From positions 62,001 to 126,000 of the forward strand of contig NZ_JAMAYG010000002.1 in NCBI RefSeq assembly GCF_023712425.1: DNA of 64,000 nt, read 5' to 3'. This document shows positions 35,766 through 44,841 of the stretch, piece by piece. Made by a program: the position numbers and the translations under genes. Source of the stretch: Rothia sp. P100 (lineage in GTDB: Bacteria > Actinomycetota > Actinomycetes > Actinomycetales > Micrococcaceae). Position 1 is the first letter of the stretch; every line of letters begins with the position of its first letter. The notes beneath the pieces are model-generated. The model saw only the letters and a list, made by a program, of their open reading frames with translations, had not been told where the DNA came from and did not search any database.

Positions 35766-36722
35766 ATGCACGATGTTTTGTACTCCCGCCACGCCGTTAG
35801 CACAGCTGATGGCAGTACAGTCCACCTGGGATTTACCTCCCGCGCGGCCGGTAATCTAGGCCTCCACGTGGGCGATAGCCCCGCTGAGGCAGTAGAACAC
35901 AGAGCGGATCTTGAAGATGCTTTGCTGGGGTCCAGCACTGCCGTTGGCTTTATCTATCTAGAGCAGGTTCATGGAACGGTGGTGTGCGATGCTGATCAGG
36001 TGGTAGCAGAGCGACACACCAGAACCGGGGGTGAAGATGCAGCCCGTCAGCTGAGGTCCGCTGCGCCGGTGGCCGATGCCGCTGTCTCGTGTGACTCCCG
36101 TGCGCTGTCCGTTATGGTGGCAGACTGTATCCCTCTGGTTTTTGTAGGGGAGCATCGGGTAACCGGCTCACCGATTCTGGGGGTAGCGCACGCGGGGCGT
36201 CGGGGATTACTAGATGGCGTGATTGAAGCCACCGTTCAGGAGCTCCTTGCGCGGAGTGCAGAGAATATTCGAGTGTGGATTGGCCCTTCAATCTGCGGAC
36301 GCTGTTATGAAGTGCCCGCCGATATGCACCGAGAATCAAGCCGCTTGCTACCGGAGGTTGCTTCTACCACCAGTTGGGGAACACCGGCTCTTGACCTCCC
36401 TGCGGGTGCCCACGCCGTCCTGCAGAAACTGCCTGCTATCACTGAAGTGTCAGATGAGTTCAGCGCTTGTACGCTTGAAACAGAGCAACTGTTTTCCCAC
36501 CGAGCCGTAGCACACGGCAGGGAAGCAGGCAGAATAGCTGGACTTGTATGGGTTGAGAAAAGGATAGATCGGGGTCATCATGTTGATGTATTCAGAGGCA
36601 CGTGCCAAGGAGTTATCACATCATCTTCAGGAGGTGCAGGCACAAATTGCTGCAGCCTCTCAGGATTTGAGCGCGGTGCGTGCTCGAACTTCTGCGCTGC
36701 CAGAACTTACGGTGGTCACTAA
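35766..36722 (+). CDS. pgeF: PgeF/YfiH-family peptidoglycan editing protein (LACC1-like)
   Basis: Cytoplasmic metal-dependent enzyme of the YfiH/YlmD/LACC1 family; members act as purine-nucleoside-cleaving enzymes or clear mis-built UDP-MurNAc peptides. It has 318 residues from ATG 35766 (TTG 35745 is possible). Conserved elements: YLEQVHG with the first metal His, SVMVADCIPLVF with Cys, GVAHAGRRGLLDGVI with His, and IGPSICGRCYEV. The family normally ends near FSHRxxxxxGRxAGLVWV. Here about 50 further residues run on and overlap yggS by 143 bases in another frame. This C-terminal extension may be noise after loss of an earlier stop. ftsZ-pgeF-yggS-sepF order is typical. Confidence 0.88.
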   Translation: MHDVLYSRHAVSTADGSTVHLGFTSRAAGNLGLHVGDSPAEAVEHRADLEDALLGSSTAVGFIYLEQVHGTVVCDADQVVAERHTRTGGEDAARQLRSAAPVADAAVSCDSRALSVMVADCIPLVFVGEHRVTGSPILGVAHAGRRGLLDGVIEATVQELLARSAENIRVWIGPSICGRCYEVPADMHRESSRLLPEVASTTSWGTPALDLPAGAHAVLQKLPAITEVSDEFSACTLETEQLFSHRAVAHGREAGRIAGLVWVEKRIDRGHHVDVFRGTCQGVITSSSGGAGTNCCSLSGFERGACSNFCAARTYGGH

Positions 36723-37389
36723 ATTTTTTCCAGCGGAGGATGTGGCTGCCCTTTACGACATGGGTGTACGGTCGGTAGGGGAGAACCGTGACCAGGAGGC
36801 CAGCGGTAAGGCTACCCAGCTATCACTGCACGCTCATTCCGATGACCCCCTGCGCTGGTCTTTTATCGGACAACTGCAAACCAATAAAGCCAAGTCTGTT
36901 GTCAAATATGCGCATGAGGTTCAGTCGGTTGATCGCCTATCGTTAGCGGAGTCTTTGTCCAAGGCTTACCTTAACCAACTCAAGCGATATGAGGCAGGGG
37001 AAGGACCGGCACCTGCCTCCCTGGCAAACGGTGGGCTAAAGTGTCTTATCCAGGTGGGTCTGAACCCCCAGGCTCCCTCGACTGCGGGCCAAGCCTCTTT
37101 GGGCGCCAGAGGTGGAGCATCTCCAGAAGATACCCTGGAACTGGCCCATCAGATCTCTCGTTTACCCGGACTCGTTTTAGGCGGAGTGATGGCGGTAGCG
37201 CCACTGGATCAGAGCGCAGATGTAGCTTTTGAGCGTTTGTATAAAACCGCTGAAAATCTATGGGGCGATTTTCCCGAGGCAAGAACTATTTCAGCGGGCA
37301 TGAGTAGCGACCTTGAGGCAGCTATTCGGTGGGGGTCCACCAATGTGAGAGTAGGTTCTCACATCATGGGGAAAAGACCAATGCTGTGA
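36580..37389 (+). CDS. yggS: YggS-family PLP homeostasis protein
   Basis: Single-domain, alanine-racemase-like PLP-binding protein that buffers pyridoxal phosphate and amino-acid pools; no classical enzyme activity is known. It has 269 residues. The PLP lysine lies in ELTVVTKFFP, followed by GVRSVGENRDQEA, WSFIGQLQTNKAKSVV and the phosphate-binding SAGMSSDLEAAIRWGSTNVRVGS. An insertion around residues 130-170 (ALANGG to GARGGAS) is longer than in most members. Start ATG 36580 or 36586. It lies inside the 3' end of pgeF in a different frame. Confidence 0.9.
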   Translation: MLMYSEARAKELSHHLQEVQAQIAAASQDLSAVRARTSALPELTVVTKFFPAEDVAALYDMGVRSVGENRDQEASGKATQLSLHAHSDDPLRWSFIGQLQTNKAKSVVKYAHEVQSVDRLSLAESLSKAYLNQLKRYEAGEGPAPASLANGGLKCLIQVGLNPQAPSTAGQASLGARGGASPEDTLELAHQISRLPGLVLGGVMAVAPLDQSADVAFERLYKTAENLWGDFPEARTISAGMSSDLEAAIRWGSTNVRVGSHIMGKRPML

Positions 37390-37526
37390 AGTGAGGGCTA
37401 ACCCGGTAAACTTAAACTGCTGGCCTCCCCTGAAACGGGGGTGCGTTTTGATAGCGTAAAAACCTAAGGATTGAAGAGGTAACGGTGTAACTACCCAGTG
37501 GTGGTTGCCTGTTGAAGGAGATAAAT

Positions 37527-38219
37527 ATGGCTCGTACCTTGCATCAGGCAATGGCTTACCTAGGGCTAGCAGAGAATGAGACCGAACGGTCTCAACAGGC
37601 TTCTAGAAGGTTAGAACCTGTCTATGAAGAGACCGTATTCGAAGCAGATGATACCTACCAGCCCTTCGACGACGAGGTTGCCTACGAGGAGCCCCAGGCA
37701 GAAACCTCGGTGACAGATGACCGCGATGTTTTGCTGGGAACCCTCGGTAACTCTCGATCGGGGAGGCCCTCAGAGTCAGATGACCTGCATGCGCCGTTCC
37801 AAAGCTCTGCCGCGTCCTCACTCTCCGCGGATAACTACCGCGACCAAGACCAGTCCTCTGCTCATTCTGCTCCTGTCGAGCGACCTGCCAACCGTTATAC
37901 CCCCAACGAAAGCGACGAAGAATTGCGCCGTATCACCACCATCCACCCTCGTTCTTACAACGATGCCAAAATCATCGGTGAATCCTTCCGCGAGAACATT
38001 CCTGTCATTATGAATGTGACCGATATGGGAGATACCGACGCTAAGCGTCTGGTTGATTTTTCAGCTGGCTTGGCTTTCGCCTTGCACGGTTCAATTGAGA
38101 GGGTTACCGATAAGGTCTTCTTGCTGACTCCGGCGAACCTAGAGGTCCTGGGTGCCGAAGGTACTGAGATTCCGGTTGCTTTGGACAGTGATGATAGCAA
38201 CCTCTTCAATCAGGTTTAA
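37527..38219 (+). CDS. sepF: cell division protein SepF
   Basis: Cytoplasmic Z-ring anchor; in actinobacteria lacking ftsA it is the essential membrane tether. It has 230 residues. The N-terminal membrane-binding helix is [16 protein letters not shown], followed by an acidic linker, then the SepF core ([26 protein letters not shown], then [21 protein letters not shown]). ATG at 37527 has AAGGAG seven bases before it. It sits 15 bp upstream of yggT. Confidence 0.95.
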   Translation: MARTLHQAMAYLGLAENETERSQQASRRLEPVYEETVFEADDTYQPFDDEVAYEEPQAETSVTDDRDVLLGTLGNSRSGRPSESDDLHAPFQSSAASSLSADNYRDQDQSSAHSAPVERPANRYTPNESDEELRRITTIHPRSYNDAKIIGESFRENIPVIMNVTDMGDTDAKRLVDFSAGLAFALHGSIERVTDKVFLLTPANLEVLGAEGTEIPVALDSDDSNLFNQV

Positions 38220-38234
38220 TTGAAGTAGTTTTTC

Positions 38235-38534
38235 GTGGGTTATATTTTTGCTTTTCTAACAATCGCAGTTTATTTGCTGATTGTGGTATTTATGGCACGC
38301 TTAGTGCTTGACTGGATTCAGATGTTTGCAAGATACTGGCGCCCTCAAGGGGTTATGCTGATTCTTGTGTCCTTTGTCTACGGTGTGACGGACCCTCCTA
38401 TGAACCTTGCGAGGCGCTATATCAAGCCACTTCGTTTGGGTGGTGTATCACTTGACTTAGGTTTTATGATTTTGCTTATCGGTCTGTTTGTTGTGCAAAC
38501 CGTACTCATGTCTTTGACTATTCGCACCTCATAA
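38235..38534 (+). CDS. YggT-family membrane protein
   Basis: 99 residues with two hydrophobic regions (about 3-24 and 74-95) flanking the conserved segment SFVYGVTDPPMNLARRYIKPLRLGGVSLDL. The family is conserved next to sepF and divIVA and is implicated in division or osmotic tolerance, with no defined biochemistry. GTG at 38235 directly follows sepF. Confidence 0.9.
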   Translation: MGYIFAFLTIAVYLLIVVFMARLVLDWIQMFARYWRPQGVMLILVSFVYGVTDPPMNLARRYIKPLRLGGVSLDLGFMILLIGLFVVQTVLMSLTIRTS

Positions 38535-38857
38535 GGCACAGCGCTTTGTTGCCCTTTTGAAAGATGATAAGGACACGTAATCTCTTTCAAAGTCAAGGTT
38601 CTAAGCGTGATGATTAGCTCATGGGGGGTGCCAGTCTCTATTCTTGCAACCGTTCCACACAGCATGTAGTTTATTGTTGTAGTAAGGGGAACTACCAGCT
38701 TTACTGACTCGTACCAAGTAAAGCTAGCTTCGCTTTCATCTATATTCATGGTTCAAAAATTTATAAAAATTTGAGAATTCAATGAAGTTCACCTACCAAT
38801 AGTTTGGTGGTGAGATGAATGAGAAGTGCGAAAACATAGAATTAGAGGTGAACTACC
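38535..38857. other. 323-bp intergenic region before divIVA, no gene seen
   Basis: AT-rich. It holds a 9-bp inverted repeat (38556-38564 with 38583-38591) and an imperfect one (38790-38811) near the divIVA leader. AT runs at 38755-38775 probably include the divIVA promoter. No convincing reading frame on either strand. Confidence 0.5.
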
Positions 38858-39463
38858 GTGGCACTTACGCCTGAGGAAGTTATCAACAAAAGGTTTCAGC
38901 CAACCAAGTTTAAAGAGGGATACAACCCCGAAGAGGTTGACGATTTTCTCGATGAAATTGTAATCGAGTTACGCCGTTTGAACGCTGAAAATAGTAGCCT
39001 TAAGGATCAGCTTGAAGAAGCAGAATCTCCAGCCTCCACAGCTCCTGCATCAAGTGATGTTCCTGAAACTGCCCCCGAGGCAGAGGCATCGCACGCTACT
39101 TCTTCCGACGCTGCTGGTCTTTTAGCCCTGGCTCAGAAGGTTCACGATGATTATGTCATCGAAGGTAAGCGAGAGCGCGAACGTCTGATCGTAGAGGGCC
39201 GCGAAGAGGCTAACCTTTTGGTATCTACCGCTCGCGATGAGTCAGACCAGGTTCTGGGCGAGCTCGAGCAGGCTAGGGTTGAACTTGAGCAGTCTGTAGA
39301 TCAGCTGCGTAGCTTTGAAAGCACCTACCGCTCTTCACTGCGCACCTATATTACTGAGCAGCTGTCGGCCTTGGAACAAACCCCTCACCTTGAACCCCTG
39401 GAGACTCCTTCTCTTCTCACAGGCCAGCAGGCTTTGGATCTGAAATCAGACCAAGAAAAATAA
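38858..39463 (+). CDS. divIVA: polar growth / division protein DivIVA (Wag31)
   Basis: Cytoplasmic coiled-coil scaffold that binds curved membrane at poles and septa and directs wall growth. It has 201 residues. The N-terminal membrane-binding domain is MALTPEEVINKRFQPTKFKEGYN to VDDFLDEIVIELRRL. A Ser/Thr/Ala/Glu-rich spacer (about 50-85) separates it from a second coiled coil (HDDYVIEGKRERERLIVEGREEANLL onward). It is shorter than mycobacterial Wag31 (about 260), perhaps reflecting coccoid growth. GTG at 38858 follows AGAGGTGA. Confidence 0.92.
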   Translation: MALTPEEVINKRFQPTKFKEGYNPEEVDDFLDEIVIELRRLNAENSSLKDQLEEAESPASTAPASSDVPETAPEAEASHATSSDAAGLLALAQKVHDDYVIEGKRERERLIVEGREEANLLVSTARDESDQVLGELEQARVELEQSVDQLRSFESTYRSSLRTYITEQLSALEQTPHLEPLETPSLLTGQQALDLKSDQEK

Positions 39464-39515
39464 GGCTTTCCCGGCTCAAGAGTCAGTTGTGAATTGGTAC
39501 TGTTCTCAATTCCTG

Positions 39516-39549
39516 CTCAGGCGGCAACCAATTAAGGTTGCCGCCTGAG
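39516..39549 (+). terminator. intrinsic terminator of divIVA
   Basis: Perfect 14-bp stem (39516-39529 with 39536-39549) and 6-base loop, 53 bases after the stop; only a short T-rich tail follows. Confidence 0.8.
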
Positions 39550-39639
39550 ATGTTTAAGATACTGCATCTCGTGCGACCTGCGAGAGATAAGCGATAAGCT
39601 AGAGGCTGATTAAGAATCAAAGGATGACGAAAGGGTGCC

Positions 39640-40209
39640 GTGACAGAGGTCCAGCAAAAAGATACCGCTTTGACTCCGGTTCGACGAGTGAGCGGGGTTA
39701 AAAAGTTAGTGCTCGCTGCTTTTCTCTTCCTTCTGGTCTATGGCGCTGATCAAATCATTAAATATATTGTTGAAACCACTATGTATGTGGGCCAGTCCAT
39801 CCCTGTGATTGATGGTTTGCTGTGGTGGCGCTACTATCTCAACCCCGGCGCAGCCTTCTCCATGGGGGAGAACACCACCTGGATTTTCACCATTATTTCT
39901 ACCCTGGGCGCTCTCGTCTGCATGGTACTGATTGCGCGTGCGCGTTCTTTGGCGTGGACGGTATGGTTGGCAGTTTTGATGGGCGGCATCGTGGGCAACC
40001 TCCATGACCGTCTCTTCCGCGAACCTGGCTTTGGAATTGGGCACGTAGTGGACTACATCTCAGTTCCCAACTTTGCCATCTTTAATTTAGCTGATTCAGC
40101 TATTTGCGTTTCTATGGGCGTCATTGTCCTACTGACCTTTTGGGGAATCAGAATGGACGGCAACCGTGAAGTGAGTGCCAAGAAAATTGCTGTACAAGAG
40201 GAGAAGTAA
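39640..40209 (+). CDS. lspA: lipoprotein signal peptidase
   Basis: Aspartyl protease in the membrane that removes signal peptides from diacylated prolipoproteins. The 189 residues have four transmembrane helices. Conserved segments: DQIIKYIVE, NPGAAFSMGENTTWIFTI, the first catalytic Asp in GGIVGNLHDRLFR (His where most have Ile), and the second in FNLADSAICVSMG. GTG at 39640 follows AAAGGG. The stop is 3 bases before the pseudouridine synthase start, so the two form an operon. Confidence 0.94.
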   Translation: MTEVQQKDTALTPVRRVSGVKKLVLAAFLFLLVYGADQIIKYIVETTMYVGQSIPVIDGLLWWRYYLNPGAAFSMGENTTWIFTIISTLGALVCMVLIARARSLAWTVWLAVLMGGIVGNLHDRLFREPGFGIGHVVDYISVPNFAIFNLADSAICVSMGVIVLLTFWGIRMDGNREVSAKKIAVQEEK

Positions 40210-40212
40210 GTC

Positions 40213-41166
40213 GTGAGTGAACGCATCATTATCGAACATACCGTTGAGGCCACTCAGGGAGCCATGCGACTGGATGCCCTGCTGGCCGAAATATCTGGCC
40301 ATGCCCGCACCACGGTGAGCGGCTGGATCAAGAACGGTGAGGTCACCGCTGTTGCTGCTACCGGGCGTCCCCTCAAAGCAAAAGCTTCATCTAAGGTTTC
40401 CGAGGGCGATAAGATTTCGGTGGACGGCACCCCGCCCAGGGACTTGACCCAGATTGAGGCCGAACAGGTAGACGGTTTTAGCATCGTCTATGAGGATGAT
40501 GACATTGTGGTGGTCGATAAGCCAACCGGTGTAGCAGCCCACCCCTCTATGGGCTGGCACGGCCCTACTGTGGTCGGAGCACTCAAACATGCCGGGGTTG
40601 AAATTGCCACCAGCGGTGCTGCCGAACGTAAGGGCATTGTGCATCGCTTGGACGTAGGCACCTCCGGTCTTATGGTGGTGACCAAGAACGAAAAGGCTTA
40701 CACGGTCATGAAGAATGCCTTCAAGGACCGCACCGTCACCAAGGTTTATCACACCCTGGTTCAGGGGCTACCAGACCCGGTCAAGGGCACCATTGATGCT
40801 CCCATCGGCCGCCACCCCGGCAGCGAATGGAAGTTCGCGGTGAACGAGGAGGGCAAGCCCGCCGTGACCCACTACGAGCTGATTGAGGCCTTTGGCCCGG
40901 CATCCCTGGTCGAAGTGCACCTTGAAACCGGGCGCACCCACCAGATCCGTGTTCACTTCTCGGCCCTGCGTCACCCCTGCGCCGGTGACCTGACCTACGG
41001 GGCTGACCCCATGATTTCAGCCAACCTGGGTCTGACTCGACAGTGGCTACACGCCCACAAGCTGGGCTTTGCCCACCCCAGCACCGGCGACTACGTTGAA
41101 TTTGAGAGCCCCTACCCAGCTGATCTGCAGTTCGCTCTGGACTCTCTGGCAGACGGCAACTTCTAA
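40213..41166 (+). CDS. RluA-family rRNA pseudouridine synthase
   Basis: Converts uridine to pseudouridine in 23S rRNA. It has 317 residues: an N-terminal S4 domain (MRLDALLAEISGHARTTVSGWIKNGEV), then the catalytic domain with the nucleophile Asp in GIVHRLDVGTSGLMVV. Further motifs are YHTLVQGLPDPVKGTIDAPIGRHP and ETGRTHQIRVHFSALRHPCAGD. Domain layout matches RluD; target sites cannot be read from sequence. GTG at 40213 is nine bases after AGGAG. Confidence 0.92.
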   Translation: MSERIIIEHTVEATQGAMRLDALLAEISGHARTTVSGWIKNGEVTAVAATGRPLKAKASSKVSEGDKISVDGTPPRDLTQIEAEQVDGFSIVYEDDDIVVVDKPTGVAAHPSMGWHGPTVVGALKHAGVEIATSGAAERKGIVHRLDVGTSGLMVVTKNEKAYTVMKNAFKDRTVTKVYHTLVQGLPDPVKGTIDAPIGRHPGSEWKFAVNEEGKPAVTHYELIEAFGPASLVEVHLETGRTHQIRVHFSALRHPCAGDLTYGADPMISANLGLTRQWLHAHKLGFAHPSTGDYVEFESPYPADLQFALDSLADGNF

Positions 41167-41207
41167 AGCACCCCCAACCGGCACCTTGCACCGAACAGGA
41201 AACCCTC

Positions 41208-44200
41208 GTGGCTCATAACGACTTCACCCACCTGCACGTTCATACCGAGTACTCCATGCTAGATGGTGCTGCCCGCCTAGGGGACCTCTTTAGCCACTCC
41301 AAAGAGCTGGGCATGAACGCCCTGGCAACTACCGACCACGGCTTCCTCTTTGGTGCCTTTGACTTCTGGAACAAGGCCACCCAGGCTGGGGTCAAGCCCA
41401 TTATCGGAGTTGAGGCCTACCTGACCCCCGGTACCGCGCGTCAGGACCGCACCCGCGTCAAGTTTGCAGATGGCGGACGCGATGATGTCTCCGGTGGCGG
41501 TGCTTATACCCATATGACGATGTGGGCAGAGACCACCGAGGGCATGCACAATATGTTCCGTGCATCCTCTCTGGCCTCCTTGGAAGGTCAGCTCTATAAG
41601 CCTCGTATGGACCGTGACCTGTTGCAGACCTACGGCAAGGGCATTATTGCAACCACCGGTTGCCCCTCGGGTGAAGTGCAGACCCGCCTGCGTCTGGGGC
41701 AGTACAAGGAGGCCGTGCAGGCTGCCAGCGACTTCCGGGATATCTTTGGCAAAGAGAACTTCTACTGCGAAATTATGGACCACGGGCTGTCCATCGAAAA
41801 GCAGGTCATGACCGATCTCATCAAGCTCTCCAAGGAGCTAGAGCTACCCCTGGTTGCTACCAACGATTTGCACTACACTCATGCAGAGGACGCCAAGGCC
41901 CACGCCGCCTTGCTCTGCGTCCAGTCCGGTTCAACCCTGCAGGACCCCAAGCGCTTCAAATTCGATGCCGATGACTTCTACCTCAAATCCCCGGCTGAGA
42001 TGCGCGAGCTCTTCCGCGACTTCCCTGATGCCTGCGATAACACCATGGAAATCGCTGAGCGCTGCCACGTTGAATTCAATACCAAAGCCAACTACATGCC
42101 CAACTTCCCCGTCCCCTCAGGAGAGAACGAGGAATCCTGGTTCGTCAAAGAAGTTGAACGGGGCCTGCACTACCGCTTCCCCAAAGGCATCCCCGATGAC
42201 GTCCGCAAACAGGCTGAATACGAAGTCGGCATCATCTCGCAGATGGGCTTTCCCGGCTACTTCCTGGTGGTTGCCGACTTCATCAACTGGGCGAAAGAAC
42301 AGGGCATCCGCGTAGGCCCGGGTCGAGGCTCGGGTGCAGGTTCGATGGTTGCTTACGCCATGCGTATCACCGACCTCAACCCCCTGGAACATGATCTAAT
42401 CTTCGAACGATTCCTCAACCCCGACCGCGTTTCCATGCCCGACTTCGATGTGGACTTCGATGATCGCCGCCGCTCCGAGGTGATTCACTACGTGACCGAG
42501 AAGTACGGTGAAGACAAGGTGGCAATGATCGTCACCTACGGCACCATCAAGGCGAAACAGGCGCTGAAAGACTCTTCCCGCGTCCTGGGCTACCCCTTCT
42601 CTACCGGTGAGCGCCTGACTAAGGCCATGCCGGATGACGTCATGGGTAAGAACATCGCTCTCGCCAATGTGTACAACCCCGAGGATAAGCGCTACCAGGA
42701 TGCCGGAGATCTGCGTGAACTCATCGAAACCGACCCCGACTCAGCCAAGGTCTTTGAAACCGCTAAGGGCCTTGAGGGGCTAAAGCGCCAGTGGGGCGTG
42801 CACGCGGCGGGCGTCATTATGTCCAGCCACAACCTCATCGACGTTATCCCCATTATGCGCCGTGAGCAGGACGGGCAGGTTATCACTCAGTTTGATTACC
42901 CCACCTGTGAGGGCCTGGGGCTGATTAAGATGGACTTCTTGGGTCTGCGTAACCTGACTATCATTTCTGATGCCCTTGAGAACATCAAAATGAACCGCGA
43001 TCAAGAGATTGATCTGGAAACCTTGGAAATCGACGACGCGGAATCCTACAAGCTGCTGGCACGAGGGGACACCCTGGGTGTCTTCCAGCTCGATGGCGGG
43101 CCTATGCGCCAGCTACTCAAGCTCATGCAGCCGGATCACTTCGAGCACATTTCCGCAGTGCTCGCACTCTACCGCCCCGGCCCTATGGGCGCTAACTCCC
43201 ACACCAACTACGCCCTGCGTAAGAACGGTTTGCAGGACGTTACCCCCATTCACCCTGAGCTCGAAGAGCCCCTGGCTGAAATCTTGGATACCACCTACGG
43301 CCTGATTGTTTACCAGGAGCAGGTTATGGCGATCGCACAGAAGGTAGCGGGCTACTCGCTGGGCGAGGCGGATATTCTGCGCCGAGCCATGGGTAAGAAG
43401 AAAAAGGAAGAGCTGGATAAGCAGTACGCTACCTTCCATCAGGGCATGCTGGATAACGGCTATTCCGAAGGCGCTGTGAAAGCTCTCTGGGATATTCTGC
43501 TGCCCTTCTCTGACTACGCGTTTAACAAGGCGCACACCGCAGCTTACGGTCTGGTCTCCTACTGGACTGCCTACCTCAAAGCTCACTTCCCGCAGGAATA
43601 CATGGCAGCACTGCTGACCAGCGTGGGCGATGATAAAGACAAACTAGCGCTCTACCTCAACGAGTGCCGTCACATGAAAATCACGGTGCTTCCGCCCGAT
43701 GTCAACGAATCAGCCTTGAACTTCACCCCTGTTGGGAAGGACATCCGTTTCGGTATGGGCGCTATTCGCAACGTGGGTGCCAACGTGGTCTCAGCTATGG
43801 TATCCACTCGCGAAGAGAAGGGCCGTTATGAGTCCTTCCACGACTTCCTCAGCAAGGTGCCCGTGGTGGTCTGCAACAAGCGCACCGTGGACTCCCTCAT
43901 TAAAGCTGGTGCCTTCGACTCGCTGGGGCATGACCGCCGCCCGCTGTCCATGATTCACGAAGAAGCCATTGACGCCACCGTTTCGGTCAAGCGTCAGGAG
44001 GCAGCCGGCCAGTTTGACCTCTTCGGGGGTCTGGGCGGTGAAGACGATAACCCGGTAGGCGACTTCACCGTCGCCATCCCGGACGTACCCGAATGGGAAA
44101 AGCGCGACAAACTCAACTTTGAACGCGAAATGCTGGGCCTCTACGTTTCAGATCACCCCCTGCGCGGGCTAGAAGAGGCGCTCGATGCTCTCTCAGACTC

Positions 44201-44744
44201 GACAATCCAAGGACTACTCTCAGAGGATTCGGTCAAGCCCGATGGGGCTATCGTGACCGTTGCCGGCATGATTACTTCGGTCTCTCGCCGCATCGCCAAG
44301 CAGTCCGGTAACCCCTATGCCCGATTGGAGCTAGAAGATCGCACCGGCTCCATTGAGGTCATGTTCTTTGGCCGCGCCTATGAGCCGATTGCCGGCGTCC
44401 TCTCTGAGGATCTCATCTGTACCATTAAGGGGCGTCTGCAGCGCCGCGATGACGGTTCGGTGACGCTCAGCGCTCAGGAGTTACACATCCCCGAAATTTC
44501 GGCAGATGGCACGGGTGGGCCGGTCACCATTGTTATTCCCGAGTACAAGGCCACCGAGGAAACCTTGGGGCAGCTACGCGATATTCTGAAGAATCACCGC
44601 GGTGAATCAGAGGTACGCATTGCCATGACCACCCGCACCAAGAAACTGCTGCTGCGCCTGGCACCTGACCTGCGCGTCACCCCCAACCCCGCACTTTTTG
44701 GGGACCTCAAGGTGCTACTGGGCCCGGCCTGTTTAGACAGCTAG
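41208..44744 (+). CDS. dnaE: DNA polymerase III alpha subunit
   Basis: Catalytic subunit of the replicative polymerase, 1178 residues. The PHP domain begins at FTHLHVHTEYSMLDGA and keeps GIIATTGCPSGEV. The palm region has GPGRGSGAGSMVAYAM and the catalytic PDFDVDFDDRRR. The fingers carry GVHAAGVIMS and YRPGPMGANSHTNYALRK, and a C-terminal OB-fold (VTVAGMITSVSRRI) is present. It is the DnaE1 type common to actinobacteria. GTG at 41208 follows AGGAAA. It is the last gene of the lspA-rluA-type-dnaE run. Confidence 0.97.
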   Translation: MAHNDFTHLHVHTEYSMLDGAARLGDLFSHSKELGMNALATTDHGFLFGAFDFWNKATQAGVKPIIGVEAYLTPGTARQDRTRVKFADGGRDDVSGGGAYTHMTMWAETTEGMHNMFRASSLASLEGQLYKPRMDRDLLQTYGKGIIATTGCPSGEVQTRLRLGQYKEAVQAASDFRDIFGKENFYCEIMDHGLSIEKQVMTDLIKLSKELELPLVATNDLHYTHAEDAKAHAALLCVQSGSTLQDPKRFKFDADDFYLKSPAEMRELFRDFPDACDNTMEIAERCHVEFNTKANYMPNFPVPSGENEESWFVKEVERGLHYRFPKGIPDDVRKQAEYEVGIISQMGFPGYFLVVADFINWAKEQGIRVGPGRGSGAGSMVAYAMRITDLNPLEHDLIFERFLNPDRVSMPDFDVDFDDRRRSEVIHYVTEKYGEDKVAMIVTYGTIKAKQALKDSSRVLGYPFSTGERLTKAMPDDVMGKNIALANVYNPEDKRYQDAGDLRELIETDPDSAKVFETAKGLEGLKRQWGVHAAGVIMSSHNLIDVIPIMRREQDGQVITQFDYPTCEGLGLIKMDFLGLRNLTIISDALENIKMNRDQEIDLETLEIDDAESYKLLARGDTLGVFQLDGGPMRQLLKLMQPDHFEHISAVLALYRPGPMGANSHTNYALRKNGLQDVTPIHPELEEPLAEILDTTYGLIVYQEQVMAIAQKVAGYSLGEADILRRAMGKKKKEELDKQYATFHQGMLDNGYSEGAVKALWDILLPFSDYAFNKAHTAAYGLVSYWTAYLKAHFPQEYMAALLTSVGDDKDKLALYLNECRHMKITVLPPDVNESALNFTPVGKDIRFGMGAIRNVGANVVSAMVSTREEKGRYESFHDFLSKVPVVVCNKRTVDSLIKAGAFDSLGHDRRPLSMIHEEAIDATVSVKRQEAAGQFDLFGGLGGEDDNPVGDFTVAIPDVPEWEKRDKLNFEREMLGLYVSDHPLRGLEEALDALSDSTIQGLLSEDSVKPDGAIVTVAGMITSVSRRIAKQSGNPYARLELEDRTGSIEVMFFGRAYEPIAGVLSEDLICTIKGRLQRRDDGSVTLSAQELHIPEISADGTGGPVTIVIPEYKATEETLGQLRDILKNHRGESEVRIAMTTRTKKLLLRLAPDLRVTPNPALFGDLKVLLGPACLDS

Positions 44745-44769
44745 AAATATCAAAACAGGGTAGATCTTC

Positions 44770-44799
44770 GGTTGTAAAGCCATAAAGGGCTTTACAACC
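44770..44799. terminator. terminator candidate between dnaE and the DUF4839 gene
   Basis: Perfect 12-bp stem (44770-44781 with 44788-44799) and 6-base loop between convergent genes. There is no T-run on the plus strand. Confidence 0.6.
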
Positions 44800-44841
44800 C
44801 AAGACTAAAAATCAGCCGGATTATATAGGTCAAACGATGAT

